DNA of 64,000 nucleotides from Promerops cafer (GCA_013398275.1 VZSE01001826.1:372001-436000); one strand, 5' to 3'. Positions 38,145 through 53,100 are shown, counted from the stretch's first letter. Made by a program: numbers and translations. The notes: a model not told the origin generated them from the letters alone.

Positions 38145-41100
38145 CTGCAGGGAAGGGAGATGGAGCAATCACACCTTGCTGCGCACGGCTGGGCCAGCCC
38201 GGCCTCTGCACCCCAAACGCCCCCCAGGCCCCACGTCCCCTCCTGCCTTGCTGGTTAATGGTGCCTTTGGGGCACAGGAGGGCAGTAAAGGCAACAATTG
38301 GCAGCATTACTGGGCAGCAGGAGCAGAAGCCTTCACCTGAGCCTGGGGACACAGGACCTGTGGCTGCAGAACATGCACTCGGGGAGATCCCGACCCTGCC
38401 AGTCCTGGGGTGAGGCTTCGTAGCCCCACACGACACTGCCAGCAACAGATCACGTGGGCAGAGTTCACTTGGCAGCCAAACTGGGGAGGAGCCCAATGCC
38501 CCCTCTCTAGCAAGCCCAGGGGGCTCAGCCCCCCTCTCCCCACAGCAGGGACACTTCTTCCAAGAGGGAGCAGCCATCACCCAGACCCCACAACGACAGC
38601 CCAGTGGAGGGTGATGTCTTTGAACTGGGGCTGAGATCTGGTGAGGGACCACTAAGGCCAAAAGCTGCTTGCAGGTGGGCTGGAGCCACAGTGCCAGCAA
38701 TCCTGGAGTGTGTCCTGACCCCTCCAGTGCTCCCCTCCCCCTTGACCTCAGCAGTGCAGCTGAGAAAAGCCCCCAAGGAGTGGGGCAGCCCCTTGCAGAG
38801 GGGCGGCAGTGGCAGCGGGCGGGGAGGGAAGGCAGGGATGGAGGGGTGAATGGGTGGAGGGATGGAGCAGCAGAGCAAAGCAGCAGCTGCTTGGAGCTGT
38901 GCAGGGCTGTCCCCTTGCCCTGGATGCCACCTGGTGACCAAAGGCTCTGGGGACAGGGCACTGACCTGATGAGGAGGTCCCGCAGGTAGGCGAACTCACA
39001 GTGTGTTGTGTTCTCCACTGGCAAGAGAGACAGAAACCCATCAGTGAGCAGCCAGGGCCACCACCCGGGGCAAGCAGCACCCGGGGGCTCCCCCAGCGTG
39101 TGGAGGGCTCAGACGGGCACTGACACCCCGGGGTGCAAGTGCAGCACTCAGGAGTCCTCTTTGCTGCCCTGGTGAGGTCTGACTGAGCATCCACAGCCCC
39201 CTCCCAGTGTCCCACCAAGGAGGGAGCCCCCAGCAGCACCCCCAGCACAATGCTGGGACCCCAAACAAGACAGGGGAAGGGCCATGGTGAGCTTGGCAGT
39301 GGGCACCAGGCGTGTCTCCACTGAAGTTTCACCTGTAGCTCAGCCATGAGCATCCTGAGGGCTGCCAGGGCTGTGCAGGGACAGGAACTCCTGCTGGCAA
39401 AGGCTACTGCTGGCAGAAGGAGGAGTGCTTGCAATAGGGAAATATCAAGGGGTGCTGCTCCACCACAGTCAGTCTGACAGCTGCTATTTTACCCCTAATT
39501 TTAGTCAATTTAGGGGAAGAACTCCTTTTCAATTTTTTTTTTTTACCCAAACAATCCTGTATATAGAATAGCAGAATCCTTTATGCTGGAGAAGACCTCT
39601 AAGATCATTGAGTCCAACCACTAAATATCATGCAGGAATGGCAAAACACGAACAACACTGCTGTGTAAAGGCTGCCTGTGGCCATGGCTGTGTCCTGGGG
39701 GTCTCCCTGTGCTGAAGGCAGATGCCTTCACAAGTAGGTGAGGGTTTAAAGAATCCCATTGAACTCAGAATGTTCAGGGACACAGCACGAGAGGGCAGCA
39801 GAGCTTCAAAATACACTGATTTTCCTGGCAGCTTTGTTAAACCATCCCTCAACACAGGATTCCAATTAAAAGGACTCGTAAATGGGAGGAACCTGTGAAG
39901 TGAAGGGGAGGAAGATGAGAGGGGTGGCACTGGAGATGAGCCAGCTGGCTGCCAGAAGCCATGAACAGGGAAATGTGTGCATGTGCTGGAGCCAGGAGCT
40001 TTCATCCAGCCTTTAAACCATGACTGTAAAATGGGGGAGAAAAAAGGGAGATGCCGATGGGAAATGGAAGAGGGAAGAGATCCCTCAAGGGCATCAACCA
40101 AAGGCATTTTGGAGGGTACAGATGCCAGGGGAAGGTTCTAACAGGGCTTGAGACATGGGGATGTCACTGGTGTGCCCTCAAATCCTGCCATCAGGCAATT
40201 AACTCTGCAAGAAGCACAAGCCAGGCCACGAGACCCCCAGAAATGTCCCCTCCAGCACTCAGCAGCCCCCCAAGACACAGAAGGGCATTGGCCAAGGTAT
40301 TTCCAGTCCTCAAACATCAGGAAAATTATCTTTTTTTGGAGGGGCAGGGAAGCACCACATCCACCTCATCTTCTACTGCTGGTTTTGGACTTCATTGCCT
40401 CCTGCCAGGGCAGGGAGATGGGCTCAGGTGGGGAAGCAAGGATGAGGTACCTTCAATGGTGCCCCACTTGGTCTTCCTCCCAAGGATTCTTCTTCCATTC
40501 ACCTGGTACTCCTGGTCACTGCCCACCACTGCAAATGGGATCATTTCCTGCAGAAAGAGAAAAACAAGGCTGGGATTTCTTCCTGAGAACTGGTCAGGAA
40601 ACCAAACCAGTGAGCAAAGTCCTACATCCTCCTGCTTCCAGGAGGGTTTCATGGGATGAGATGGTTTGCCCCTGATGTTCCTGAGCAGTGCTGCCTGCCA
40701 GGGCCCACAGGCAGCCCAGGACTGGGTACCAGCATCTCTTGCACACGTGCCCAGCCTAAGACCAGCCCAAACCCGGCCTAGTCCAGTCCCTCACTGGCAG
40801 GCACCAGGTACAGCTGGAGCAAAGGTATCCCAAAGCTTCCCTGGGAACTGCCCCCAGCATCTGGCAACCTGTGGCCATCTCATTTCCTGATCCAAGCTGG
40901 TGTCTTTGAACTTCAGAGCCCCTAAAAGATGTTCTTCTTCCTCAAATTTGTTCAACCCACTTTACTGTGCCAAAAAATTGCTGGCTGATTCCTGCAGCAT
41001 GGAATTGCCAGCTGCAGGCAGCCTACAGGTAAAATTCCATCCAGTGCTGGAAGGCTGCTGCCCTAGCCAGGGATGGGCAGGCACCTCTGTTCCCTGAGCC

Positions 41101-44100
41101 TGGGGCAGGGGCCATGGAGCCTCTCCTGAGGGCACCTGGCAGGGGTGGAGATGGGGAAGGAGGATGGACAGGACACCTTCCCCTCTCTCAGCCTCTTTCC
41201 ACCCCTGCTCTGAGCTCTGGCAGGATCCCTGCTGCTGGGCAGGCCCCATGGACAGGGCACAGCAGCTCTGGGAAGGAAACAGAGGCCTTCTGGAAGGGAA
41301 CCCCCAGGACATGCCCAGCCCCTGGAGCTGCAGGGCCCGTCCCAGCCCTGCACTGACCCGGAATTTCTCGTTCACCAGCCGATCTTCAGAGTCCTCATCA
41401 AACTCCTTCTGCGGGTACACGTCGATCCCGTTGGCGAGGAGATCAGCCATTATCTAGGAGGGAAGAGCAGAGGGGCAGGTGAAGGACAGGCAGGCACAGG
41501 AGCTGCACTCCTACCATGGCAGCTGCTCCCAAAAGTGTCTCTGAGTGATGCCCACCAGTCCCAGCCAACGTCCCAGCAGCAGCATCCTCCCTGTCCATCC
41601 TAAACACGGCCCAGCTGGGGGACAGAGACCTGTGCTCACCTGCCACACACCCACCAAGAGCTGGCCCTGGAACCTCTGCAGGAACCTGGTGCCAAGACAC
41701 AGCTCAGGCAGAGAGGGAGATGAAGTTACATGAGCTGGGTGTTGTTTAGGGACTGGAAAAGACAACGAGACAACCCAAGCTGCCCAAGCAAAGGGGAACG
41801 CAGCTGCCAGGTGAAAAGCTGCTCTCTCAGGTGTTTGTTTGCACTCCTTGGGAAAGGAACTTGATCCGGGGGGACAAGGACACAGCTTGGAAGGGCAGAC
41901 TCTAAGGCCTTTGCCTCTGTGCAAGGCCAAGAGGTGCTGAAATCTGATCCCTGGGTGAAGGCCTAGCTCACAGGGAGCTTGAGGGATCAACCTTCTCCTA
42001 CAACACTGCAAACCCCAACCCAGGCTGGCAGCAGCTCCCACCATTTCCTATGGCAATAACTCCACATCAGTCCTACAATGCAGGCTGGCAAAGGGGTGGA
42101 TCCAGCCCAGGGGATGCCTCCCACCCCCCACCAAACCCACACACTGAGTTTAGGGGAACAACCCAGCAAAGCCAGCTCCAGGGAGCACATTCCACTCACT
42201 CAGCAAAGCACTGGCACCAACCTGCAGCCAGGCTGGTGCTTCACATCCCCTGCCCACCCCATCCAAACCCAAAACCTATAACCTCCCTGAACCTATAACC
42301 TCTCTGAACCCCAGATGCAGGCAGGGCTCTGCTTTTGGAAGCACACACACAGGCACACTGGGATGAGTGGAAAAGGTCCCAGCCTGTGCCCAGCTCGCCT
42401 GATTTCCTGCCCTCTCATCTGCTGGGAGCAAACACACCATGTGGCTACGTGTTCTCCCTCCATCTGAAAGGATTTGGGAGGTCTGGTTATAATCAGGAAG
42501 CAATCAGAGATAGGGTGAGCTTGTCCTGTGCAGAGCAGCAGAGCCAGGCACTGTCCCCATGGTCTTCCATGGTATCAGCAGCTGAGGGTGCCCAGGTGAC
42601 ATCTGAGGTCCCAGACTGACCTTGTAGTGCAGAGCCAGCCAGTCACAGGGATGTGTGCACTGGTGACCTCTGAACATCAGAGCCAGCAGAAGCCACCACA
42701 GAGAGCAGAGGTGGCACCATGGGCCCACCCCTCCGTGTCCCCTCACCAGCTCCTCGCAGAGCTCTGTGCAAACAGCCTGACAAGCCAAGCGAGCCCAGCC
42801 TGGCTCACCCCTCAGCTCCATTCCCAGCCAGCCTCTAGCCAAGGAAATTGCTCGGAGAGTTTGGATCCAGCCCCCAAAACCAGACTGGCTATTTCTGTGC
42901 CTGATACTGCTCATTAAGGACTGGGAAGGAGAGGCTCCCACACTGGTGTGGGAAGGAGCAGCTCACCCTCTCCTGCAAGGGGGCATGGGGCCACCTCTGG
43001 CTAAGCTGTCATCCTGTCCATAACCAAAGGAGTGGCCCCTAAAACTACCCTTTTGGCAAGACCCTTTCTCCCTTTACTTCTCCCAGGTCGGACTCATGGA
43101 TCAAGGCACTTGGTGGGTTTTACTTCTGCAGGGAATGCTGAGGCCATCACGCCTTCAGCCACACCCATCGCCCACACAAACGGATTTACAGCCCCTTATC
43201 AAACCCCCACATGGACCACTTCCACCTCTCAGAGCACAGCCCATGCCTTGCTGTGGATTCAGACAGCCCCTCCTCAGCTCCCAGCCACGGGAATTCCGTA
43301 CCTTGCTCCCCTCTTAAATCTCACCCAGCTGAGCTCAGCAAACCCACACGGTTTTGACTGGTTCCTGTATCAGTGCACGATGCTGCACAGGGAGGCTTTT
43401 CCAGCCCCTACGTGCATCAACCTCCCAAAATAACAGAAACCGGCCTGAAAATAACAACAACAATAACAAAGGAGGCAGGAGAAGCAGGCCTGGAGACACA
43501 GAGCTCCAAACTTATCCTGCACTGACAAAGATCCAAGAGAAACACAAGGAAGTGCTTGGAGAGCAGGCCCACCCTGCGGCCAGGCGGGATCGCTCCGAGC
43601 GGCAGCCGGAGCAACGCGCTGGGCTCCCGGGCAGGCACTGCCCGCACAGCCCTGCCAGGACAGCCACGAGGGGGCAGGGGCAGAGGGGATGGGCTACCCC
43701 AGATGGGAGCCCGGGCAAGGGGCAGCAGCCCCTTACCCGTTGCTTGAAGTAGTCCCTCTCCTCCAGCGTTAGCGTGTCGGCCTTGGCGATCACCGGGACG
43801 ATGTTGACCACTTTGCTCAGGCGCTTCATGAACTCGATGTCCAGCGGCCGGAGCCTGGAAAACAGCAGGAAAAGGGGGATTTGCACTCGAGGCTGCTGCA
43901 ATCCCCTGGCAGGGAGGGGCATTCAGAGAGCAGACAAGAGAGGGGATCACTTCCTCCCAGCTAGGACAAGTAAAGACATTTTCTTAAAAGCGCAAGAGCG
44001 CAGAGAGGGTTTAAGAACACTTTAAACATTTCCCTTTGAAAGCTGCCGCTGTCGCCCGTGAACCCTCACAAAGCCCCGTGAAGTGGCAGAGGGCTTTGAT

Positions 44101-47100
44101 CTCTGCATGGCCACAGAGGACTGCAGGAGCTTGCCCAGAGCTGCCAGTGTCCTTGGTGGAGCTGGGATGAGAGCAGGGCGATGCTGGCTGCAGGGCCATG
44201 TACAAATGAAAACTGGCTCCAGCTCTATGCCAGCTGTCACCAACCATCCAGGGACAGCAGAGCATGGAAATGGCCACAGGTGACTGTCCCTGCTCACACT
44301 CCCCACTGTGCTGAGCCAGTCCGTGGCTATGCACAAGCTGGGAGTGCCTCTCACATTCATCAGCTGGGATTAAAAAAAGCTCTGGAAATTCTCCAGGGGC
44401 TCACAGAGCACAGAGGAGATGCTGCTTGTTCCAGAGGGCGAGAATGTCAGAAAATCTCTACAACAGAAGTCTCAGCAGAGGAAAGCTGCAGAGATTGCAT
44501 AACCCCAGTGATCAGTGCCTTGGGAAATCCCTCCCTGACAGCACGGACACGGCTCCACTGCCACACTGCTCCCCATCCAAGGCCTGCAGGCAGCGATGGA
44601 GGCGCCTGGCCACGATCCCCTCCCTGCTCCTCAGTCCTCCCTGAAGGTGTTTTAACTGCTGGGGGTCCCAAGCCAGGAGAAAAGCCTCCTTAGGACACCT
44701 CCAGCTGCTGCAGGTCGCCCTCAGTGGCTCTGAAGGTGATGGGGACGTGCAGCACAGGTGAGTAGGTGTTGCCTTGGAAAGGAAACCTGGAGGTCCCAGG
44801 GTCCAGGATGACCTTTGGGCAGGAGCCTGTTTGAAATGAGCCCTCACGAAGGGCCAAGAGAGCACCCACTGCCAACATACTCAAGCCAAACCCCACCATG
44901 GACTCCTCGGGCCCTACAAAGGGCTCAGAGACCCCTGGTGACCCAGGCACAGGAGAGCTGAGGGGAAGGGACTGATCCTGCCCCTCAGCAGCCACCAGGC
45001 TGTGTCCCCATCCCACAGGGACACCCCTGCCTGGCTCCAGTGTTGAGGGAGGGACATGCAGCCCCAGAGACCCACTCAGCTCCAGCTGACCTGAAAACAG
45101 CTCAAGGCTGCCCCAGAGCAGCCAGCACTGGTGACCCAGCTGAACCCTGCCCTGGTCATCCCCTCTCCCAGGGGTGGAGCTGGACTGTGCCAGGTGGATC
45201 TTGTCCCCACACACCAACACACTCAGCCCCCAGCACGTCATTAGCACACGGACAAACGAGGTCCTAACACAAACACGGGGTCACAGATCACCCTGGGCCC
45301 CAGGAAAGAGAGGTTTTGGCTATTAAAGGGAAAAAAGAATAGAAAAAACCACAAGGAACCCCCCATGGACACATCTAAGCTGACTTGCTGCTGGCAAACA
45401 TTGTTTGGAGCTCTGCATAATGTATTTCCCAGACCTCCAAGGAAGTAATGCAGTAATGCTCCTTTCCCAGCAGAATTCTTTCCCCTCCTCTCTCTTTGCT
45501 ATTTTCCAAACAATTTTTCTCCTCTAAAAGCTTCTTCCCCACTGAGCCTGTGTTCCTGCCTCTTCCATCAGCTTTTCCTTTAAAGACCAGGATGCATACA
45601 GAGCGAATGCAGATGAATCCTCAATCAGGCAGACTTGTGAGTTCCAGCTCAATCTACATGTTAAAGGCTCAGCTCCATCCCTCAGATCCCTCACACATCC
45701 GGAGGATGCCACAGTGAGCCAGGAGAGGAGGCAGAGCCAGAGCCTGCCCACCCCCCTGCTGTGTCCAGCAGCATCCCCCAGGCACAGTGACCGTGTCCAT
45801 CTGCACCCGGGCACCTTTGACACACCCTTCTGCTCCCATGGGCTCCTGCAAGTGCCACATCCACAGAGGTCACCTCCCTGCACCACCCTGAGACAGCCAA
45901 GGGGCTCCCCAGCAGAGCAAACTGTGTGGTTTGGGGGTTTTCTGCAGGTTTCTAGATACTCTATCAACTCCTGCTAGGTAGGCAGCTCTCCCCAAACCTT
46001 AATTATGTAAGGGAAAGTGAACCTTTTCACTAAGAACAATGCCTGCCTGTAGTTACACACCACATTCATGTGAAGACACCATGGATTAACGTGGTGACAA
46101 GTGCTATTTGCTCCAAGCACATCACAGAAGAGAAGGGAAGGCTCAAGAAAAAACCTAATCTACTTTCTCCCCCTTCCTCAAATGATATTATTAACTTACA
46201 CATGTTGGGCTTTGCTGGGAGGGGTGGAGGAGCTCGAAGGGGAGTGGATGGGCTGGAGCAGGAGGTGCAGCACAGGCTCCAGCCACTCCAGCTGGTGCTG
46301 GTTTCTCCCCCATCCCCTCCTGCCATGGGCTTGGGGGAGGCTGTGCAGCTGGGCACACCTTGCCAGGGCTGGGCACACGTTGTGGTGGCCAGGACACACA
46401 TTATTTGTGCCACTGGGCACAGACAGGATCTAAGCACGGGCTCGTTCCTGCTGCTTCCCCTGAAATGCTGTTACAGGAATCAAAATCCACAGTGAGCTGC
46501 AAAGTTATTTCCTTTTGGTTGTGCCCCAGACCAAACTACCAGCAGGAATTTGAGCTGTGTGTTAGGCAAACACCAGTGAGGACCCAGCAGCTGCCCAGCC
46601 CCATCACCTGCTCCAGAGAGCTGGTGGGCACCTGAGAGGGGCAGCCAGAGGGGAAACAGGGAGTGGGTGGCAGTTCCTGAGCCACCAGCCCTGGTAGAAG
46701 CAGGAGAGGTGCTGAGGAGGCCAGGCAGAGTTCCAGAGCCATTCCTGAGCTGAACAGAGATTTGCAGGGGTCAGAGCAGGGATATTTATTGGGTGGCAGA
46801 GCCAGGCTTGTGCAGCTGCAGCTGAAAGCCCCTGCCAGCACCACCCTCAGCCTTCACAGGCACGGTTACATGGGAGTGTTACAGGCTGTGTGTGAACTGG
46901 ATGGGCTGCAAAGCCTGTCCTGAACTCCCTTGTGAACTCCCTCATGCAGCAGAAACTCCTCTGCTGATTAACCCTGGAGCTGCCTGGATGGGAGGGCCAG
47001 ACTGGAACAGAGCCAAGCAATCCTCTGCTCCGGCCTCCAGATCTCTGCACCAACTTTGGGGGTTTTTTTAATCCCTCCCTCCTTTTTATTTAGGAAAAAG

Positions 47101-50100
47101 CAAGCTCTCACCCAGTGCCCTGGCAGGCTTAACCCAGCTGCCTGCAGCATGCACACGTGTCCTGTGCCATGCCCATCCACAGCAGCAGCAGCAGCTCCCC
47201 AGGCAACACCAACACCCCGTGCAAGCACGTCCCAGGAGGGCAGCCCCAAGCACCCGGGATGGTGAGGGCAGCATGTGGATGGTGCCATGGGACCGTGCTG
47301 GGGCTGGGTGACAACATCCCCAGTGCAAGTCCCTACAGCTCTACCAGCCACTGCCATCCTCCCAGTCATCCCCGAGGGGAAGACAGAGGCACCACAGCAA
47401 GGACCTCAATGCCCTTCCCATACCCTGCTGCAAGGGACTGTGGACCTGCTGCCTCGGCCAGGGCACAAACCTGCACCCAGCTGTGTGTGACAACCCCAGG
47501 ATGAGGCTCCCACAGCTACAGCACTGTCACAGCAGCTCCACCCTGCAGGAGAGGTGGCCACGTCACCCTTCGTGTCTATGGACACCGCTGGGGAAAGCCC
47601 GTCCCTGGTGATGAAAGATGTAACTTGAGGCAGAAAACTTCCCAAGAGAGCAGAAAGGAACCCCAACGCCTGCTCGAGCTCTCAGAGAGGCAAAATTTCC
47701 TACCAGCTTCCCCCTCCCAGTGGGGTGTGCCCCTCAGGTGGCAGGGGGGGACGGGTGAGCCGGCGACAGCGGGGACAGCCCCAGCCGGGCTCTGAGCCTG
47801 CGGGGAAAGGATCAGCACAGGGCTCAGCAAGGACGGCCCCCAGCTGCCGGGCTAGCTCGGATATTGGAAACACATGTTCACTGGAGAGAGGGAAAAAGAG
47901 CAGCTGAAAATCCACACAATTGCTGCTGGCCGGCGGGTGAGAGACAGCAGAGCGCGGCCGGAGAGGCTCCGCCGGGGGACACGGCAGCGGGGCTCCACGT
48001 CCCTGCCACGCACCCAGCACTCCCCACCCTCTCAGCACCACACCTGGCTTCTAGGAGTTAAACAGCCAGAGGGGTGAGGAAAAGCTGGAGCACAGCTAAT
48101 GCTGCAAGTCAGACCTGCTGAGGCAGGGGCTGCAGATCCAGGCTGAGATTAGTGGGACCGACACGTTAGACTGGCCTAAAAATGTCATTTCCCTTTGAAA
48201 CCTTCTCTGTTTCATTGTATTCAGCCATAAATGTTTCGTCAGCCCCTCTGCTCCTGATCAGTTACACAAGAGGGGCATAACTGGCCCATGCAGTCATTTT
48301 ATTCCAGTGAAAGATGCATTTTTGGTCTACCCACTGACAGAAGCAAAACAAAGTCTTTTCAATTGGAATAAATCTCCACATGGGGAAGTGGAAAAGGCTG
48401 ACATTAATGCAATGCTGGAGGCTTAAGTTTACTTTTGAAAACAGACCCAAAAACTTCCCCAATGCAGACAGAGCCAGAAGTGGAAGGAATTGACACAAAT
48501 CAAAAGGAAACGTAGGTCTCGTGTTGTGTTGTGTTGTGATACTTCAAGTCACATTTTTCAAGACATTTTAAGCGCCCCAGATTTTCAGGGTGGGCTGTGT
48601 GCCTAGGAGGGGGGGGGGAGCCAGAAAAGGAAAAAAAAAATAGAGCGAGATCTGGGCCTTTTGATGTTGTCACTTGAGAAGTGCCAGAGCCAGGAGAACT
48701 CTGGGCTGAATACCAAACATCCCACTTGCAGACTAGTCAAACAACCTACAAAATACCCTTATGGGGTGAGGGTGCTCGCTGCCTCGGAAGCACAAGGAAA
48801 ACTGGCTTCTCCCCTTCCAATGTCAGGGACAAAGAAAAAAAAATATTAATGTTCTGCTTGCAAAACTAGCCTCTCCATCCAATTTGAGACCTGTGTCCAT
48901 CCTTGGTCGAGCAAGCCAGGTGAGCACAGCAAAGGCAGCAGCTCCCTGGAGCTCAGAGAGGATTTCATGGCCCTTCAGAAGAGGAAACACCGCATTTCTC
49001 CAGGGTACAGCAGCTCTGCTGTGTTATTGCAAGGCCTCCAGATGATACAGCCCTAAGGATGGCTTCAAGCTCCTCAAGCCCCAAAAACCATGGGAGGATC
49101 CCAGGCAGAAGTGCCCTGATGGCTGGGCTGGTGGGACAGGCAGAGGGAAGGCCGAGGGACAGCGGGGTACGTACGAGTGGCCCGTGGCGGGGATGAAATA
49201 AATACAGCAGTGCACCCGCGTGTCGGGGATCTGCTTCTTCCGGTTAATGTTGATCTCCTCCTGCAGGTACTTCTCGTACTGGTCGTTGATGAACTTCATG
49301 ATGGGCTGCCAGCTGCAGAGAGAGGGGAGCACAGCATGGTGTGAGGGACCTGGGCCACGCTGACCTTCCCACCTGGCCTGACTGCGTGAAGAGTCAGAGC
49401 CTGCAGAGCCCGGGCTGCTCAGCATCTCCTCAGTCACAAGCCTCAGGTGTTCACTGCTCAGCGACTCCATGCACTGCTGCAGGAGGGGATTTACTGGCTG
49501 GTTTAGACAAGCAAGTGCCTAAAAAGTGCTCCCTTCTCCCCTCCTGGACACGGCTGTGGAGCAGCACAGTGCTGGGACCATGCCCTGGCTCCTTGCAGGG
49601 TGTCAGGGCACAGCAGCATGAGCAGAACCAAAGCCCACAAGCCCAGCCCAGCTGGTGGTGGGGACAAGGTCCCTGCCACGGGCCAGCCCTGCCCAGCCCG
49701 GGGGCCATCCCGCAGAGCCAGACACTGTGCCAGGGATCCCAGGCAGAGCTCAGCCTCCAGAGCCACATGAGCAGGGTCTGGGGACTGGCCCTGCTGGCAC
49801 ACAGCTGCTCCCAGCCACAAACAAAGGTTGTCTCATGCCTGGAACAGCAGGATGTTTGTGGCTCTCACGGGGAGCATGGCACTGCTCTGCCACCACAACA
49901 CCCTCCTTCCTGCTGCCCACGGAGCAGGGGGCACAGCGCCAGGCTCCAGCCCTGGGCACGGGGTCGGGGTGTGCTGGGGCTCTCCTGCCCTCCCCCAGCA
50001 CCCAGGGCAGGGGGCAGCTCACCAGTTCTCGTTGTTGATGTGGTCCCCAAAGCCCGGCGTGTCGATGACTGTCAGCTTCATGCGAACCCCCTTCTCCTCA

Positions 50101-53100
50101 ATCTCTGAAAGAGAGGAAAGCTGGTGTGTGAGGCGAGTGTTGATGGGTGCTCTGGCCAAGCCCACCCTCCCAAGATCAGCTGGAGGGCTGGAGCTTGCTC
50201 CCAGGGGAGAAATGCACCTTCACAGCTCCTCAGAGGCACAAATCAGCCCTCCAAAGGGATCCAGCCCCGTATCCACCCTGAAATGTCACCCCCACAGCTA
50301 CCTCACTGGTCCCTTCCAACACAACTAACTCAATGCTGATGAATAAATAAAAACCAGATGTTTTCTCAGCCCTGCAAGCATCTCTGGATGGTAAAAGCCT
50401 ATTCAGAGAGATGAGAGTGGAGGTCCAAAACTCTGTGAGTCCCCAGAGACACAAGGCAGAGCAGGACCTAGAGCCAAAGCAGCAGGTGGGACCTGCAGAG
50501 CCTCACCGTGAGTGATGGATTTGATTTCAATGGTCTTGGGGATCCTCTCCTCAGCAGCTGGCTGTACAGATTTCCGGCTGATCTTGGATTTGAAGAGGGT
50601 GTTGATTAACGTGGATTTCCCCAAGCCACTCTGACCTGGAAGAGAGCAGGATAACCCAGAGTCAGCACTCCCTGTTCTGTCAGGGGCCAGGGGATGGGGC
50701 TGCTGACAGACTCAGCCTGCACCGGATCTGCCAGAGGGATGGAGGGAGGGATGAGGAGCAGCTGCTCCCCTGCAGCTCCCCTGAGCCAAGGAGCTCCAGT
50801 CCAGCCCAGCCAGGAGGATGCTGCAGGTAGCAAAGCCCCTCCCTGGCTCCAAAGCAGCAAATCAAGAGCTGGTTCCCTGCAGCCAGGCAAAATCCCAGCA
50901 ACCCCGAGGACAGGCAGACAGTGCTGGGGATGTTTGAAGGGCTGGGGTGATGCTCAGCAGGGCACGGGGACCAGGGAGCCCCAGGAAAAAGCATCCCAGC
51001 TGTGCCTTCACTCTCCTGCAGTCTGCTCTGTCCAGCTCCACAGGGAAGGCTTTGGAGCAGCTTGGCAAGCCTTTATCTGGACAGGATTAACAGCAGCAAC
51101 AATCTACAAACCTCAGCCCTGCTGCATCTGCTGCTGCTTCCCGGACAGAGCTGCTGCTGCAGTCGGCCCAGCTGGCTGCACAGACACAGGTCCATGCCAG
51201 GAGCTTCTCTGAATCCCACAAACAACAGCCCGAGAAGCACATGAGATTCCACAACTTTACAAAAACAGCTTTTAGAAAAGCATTTTCATGCTTTTTATCC
51301 CAGGGCTGCTGTTGATCTCTGCAGAAAGGACAACAGCAACTTCTGACTCTCCAGGAACAGCTGTCCCATGAGCCTGGAGAACCATTTTTCCAGAGCAAAG
51401 AGAACAGAATTAACTCCTCAAAACCCAGGGAGCAGATGTTCTGGCTCCCCTGCAAACACTGCAGAGATCCTGCACACACCATGGGGACCCAATGGGCCCG
51501 CCCTGCCAAGAGGTGTCACAGCCAGCTATCATGGCATTGCCACCAACATGTCCCTTGCCCCACGGAGTGTCCCTAAGCAGAGTCAGCAAGGGCTTCACCC
51601 ACATCCTTCAGGGTCCTGGCCCACCCAGGCTGCCAAAGCCAAGGAAGGGCCAACCAGCACTGGGCATCACGTCCTGGCACCATCCCACTCCCTGATCAAA
51701 CAGCAGTTTTAGAGCTGAGTTTGCAACATCACCAATGGCTGCAACCCAGCACAGGACAACTCTCTCTGTCAGCCCCTGTCACTGCTGGGCAGTGAGAAAC
51801 ACATGGACCAGGCTGGGGGGAAGTGCTCCCAGTCCTCTGCTGCCTAAACACACGGGGCCAAGCACTAACAGGCCTGGAGCTGGGCATGCAGAGCCAAAAC
51901 AGAGCTCTCACTGCACCACTGCTCACCATTAGCCTGGGGAGAGGGGAAGGCTGTGTGGCACACTGGGGACAGGTGATGTCAGGGTGACACACTGGGGACA
52001 GGTGATGTAAGGGTGACACACTGCCAGAGCTCCAGGCAGTGGGTCTCTGCACTTGTGTCTGTCCAAGCTGGTGCAGCTGCACTGCCTGGAAAGGGACCAG
52101 AGGTGAGAGCCACCAGCAGCCAGGATGTGATGTCCCACCACAGCCACAGGCTGACCTCGCTGAGCCACGCTGGGGTGCAGCTGGGGACCCTAAGGCTGTG
52201 ACAGGCAGCTGAGCAGAGGGCAGAGCACCCTTCCAACAGCCCTGGTTTGCAGCCCACTGCTTTTCCCACAACTGAAATCCAGTTGGAAAAAATGCAGCTG
52301 AGCCTGGCCACCTCTGCTCTCCTTCCAGCTGCTTTGCACGGAAAACTGAATGCAAAAGATGTGCTTTGGGGTTGGGATTTTTAGAAGTTTAGACATTTCT
52401 CTTCATCTCTGTAACTCTAGAGGACAAGGGACTAAGCTGACCATAGCCTGCAGCCCCCTCTCAGCTCTGGTTGGGATTGTGAAACCCTTTTGAGGCTACA
52501 GTGGGGAAAGGGTTTTCACAAAGCCCCATCACAGAGACACGGTGAGGAGTGACCCCCACGTGGCAGCAATGCTCAGCTCCCACCTCCCCTGCAGGACCAG
52601 CCACCTCTCTCCTCCCTGCCCTCATCTCCCACCTGTAAGACAGAGATTGGAACAATTTCAACCCAAGGACTCGCAGCTCAGGCTGGATGGGAGTCACGGA
52701 GCTAAGCCCATCCCCAGGGAGGCTCAGCAGGATGAGGGCTGGCTGCTGCCCCTTCCCCGAGGTGCTGCTCCTCCTGCATCTCCTGGGAGGGCCAGAGCTC
52801 GACTTGTTTATGCTGCCCCGAGTTCCCAGGCTGTAAACAGCCAGCCCAGTGCCTGCCAAGGGCAGAGCAATGTTTTCCAGGCACGCCACGGCACGAGCCT
52901 CCATGCCACACACAGCGCTGCCACGGCACAGCCGTCCCTGAACAGCCCTCCCCGTCTGCACAGCACACTGCTGAGGCAGCACAGCCTGCTCCTGGAGGGA
53001 TGGCAGCCTGCTCCTGGAGGGATGGCAGCCTCCTCCTGGCAGCCTGCTCCTGGAGAGATGGCAGCCTGCTCCTGGAGGGATGGCAGCCTCCTCCTGGAGG

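Larger units (their letters stand above)
41454..43736 (-). other. SEPT9 intron with small duplications
   Basis: 2283 bp intron. It holds a 17-bp direct duplication at 42274-42307 and a CTCF-like motif near its 5' end (43674-43687). Otherwise it is unique sequence. Confidence 0.9.
43855..49174 (-). other. SEPT9 intron, 5.3 kb, with CpG-rich patch
   Basis: The longest intron in the window. It holds a CpG-rich patch at about 47.72-48.01 kb, a (GTGTT)n run at 48521-48538 and a 10-G run at 48609-48618. No exon-like conserved frame was recognised. Confidence 0.85.

Noticed and set aside
38083..39024. 313-residue minus-strand frame spanning two SEPT9 exons
   Set aside because: It reads through the 821-bp intron; only its first about 17 residues are true SEPT9 sequence. 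Correct GT/AG sites define the real exons.
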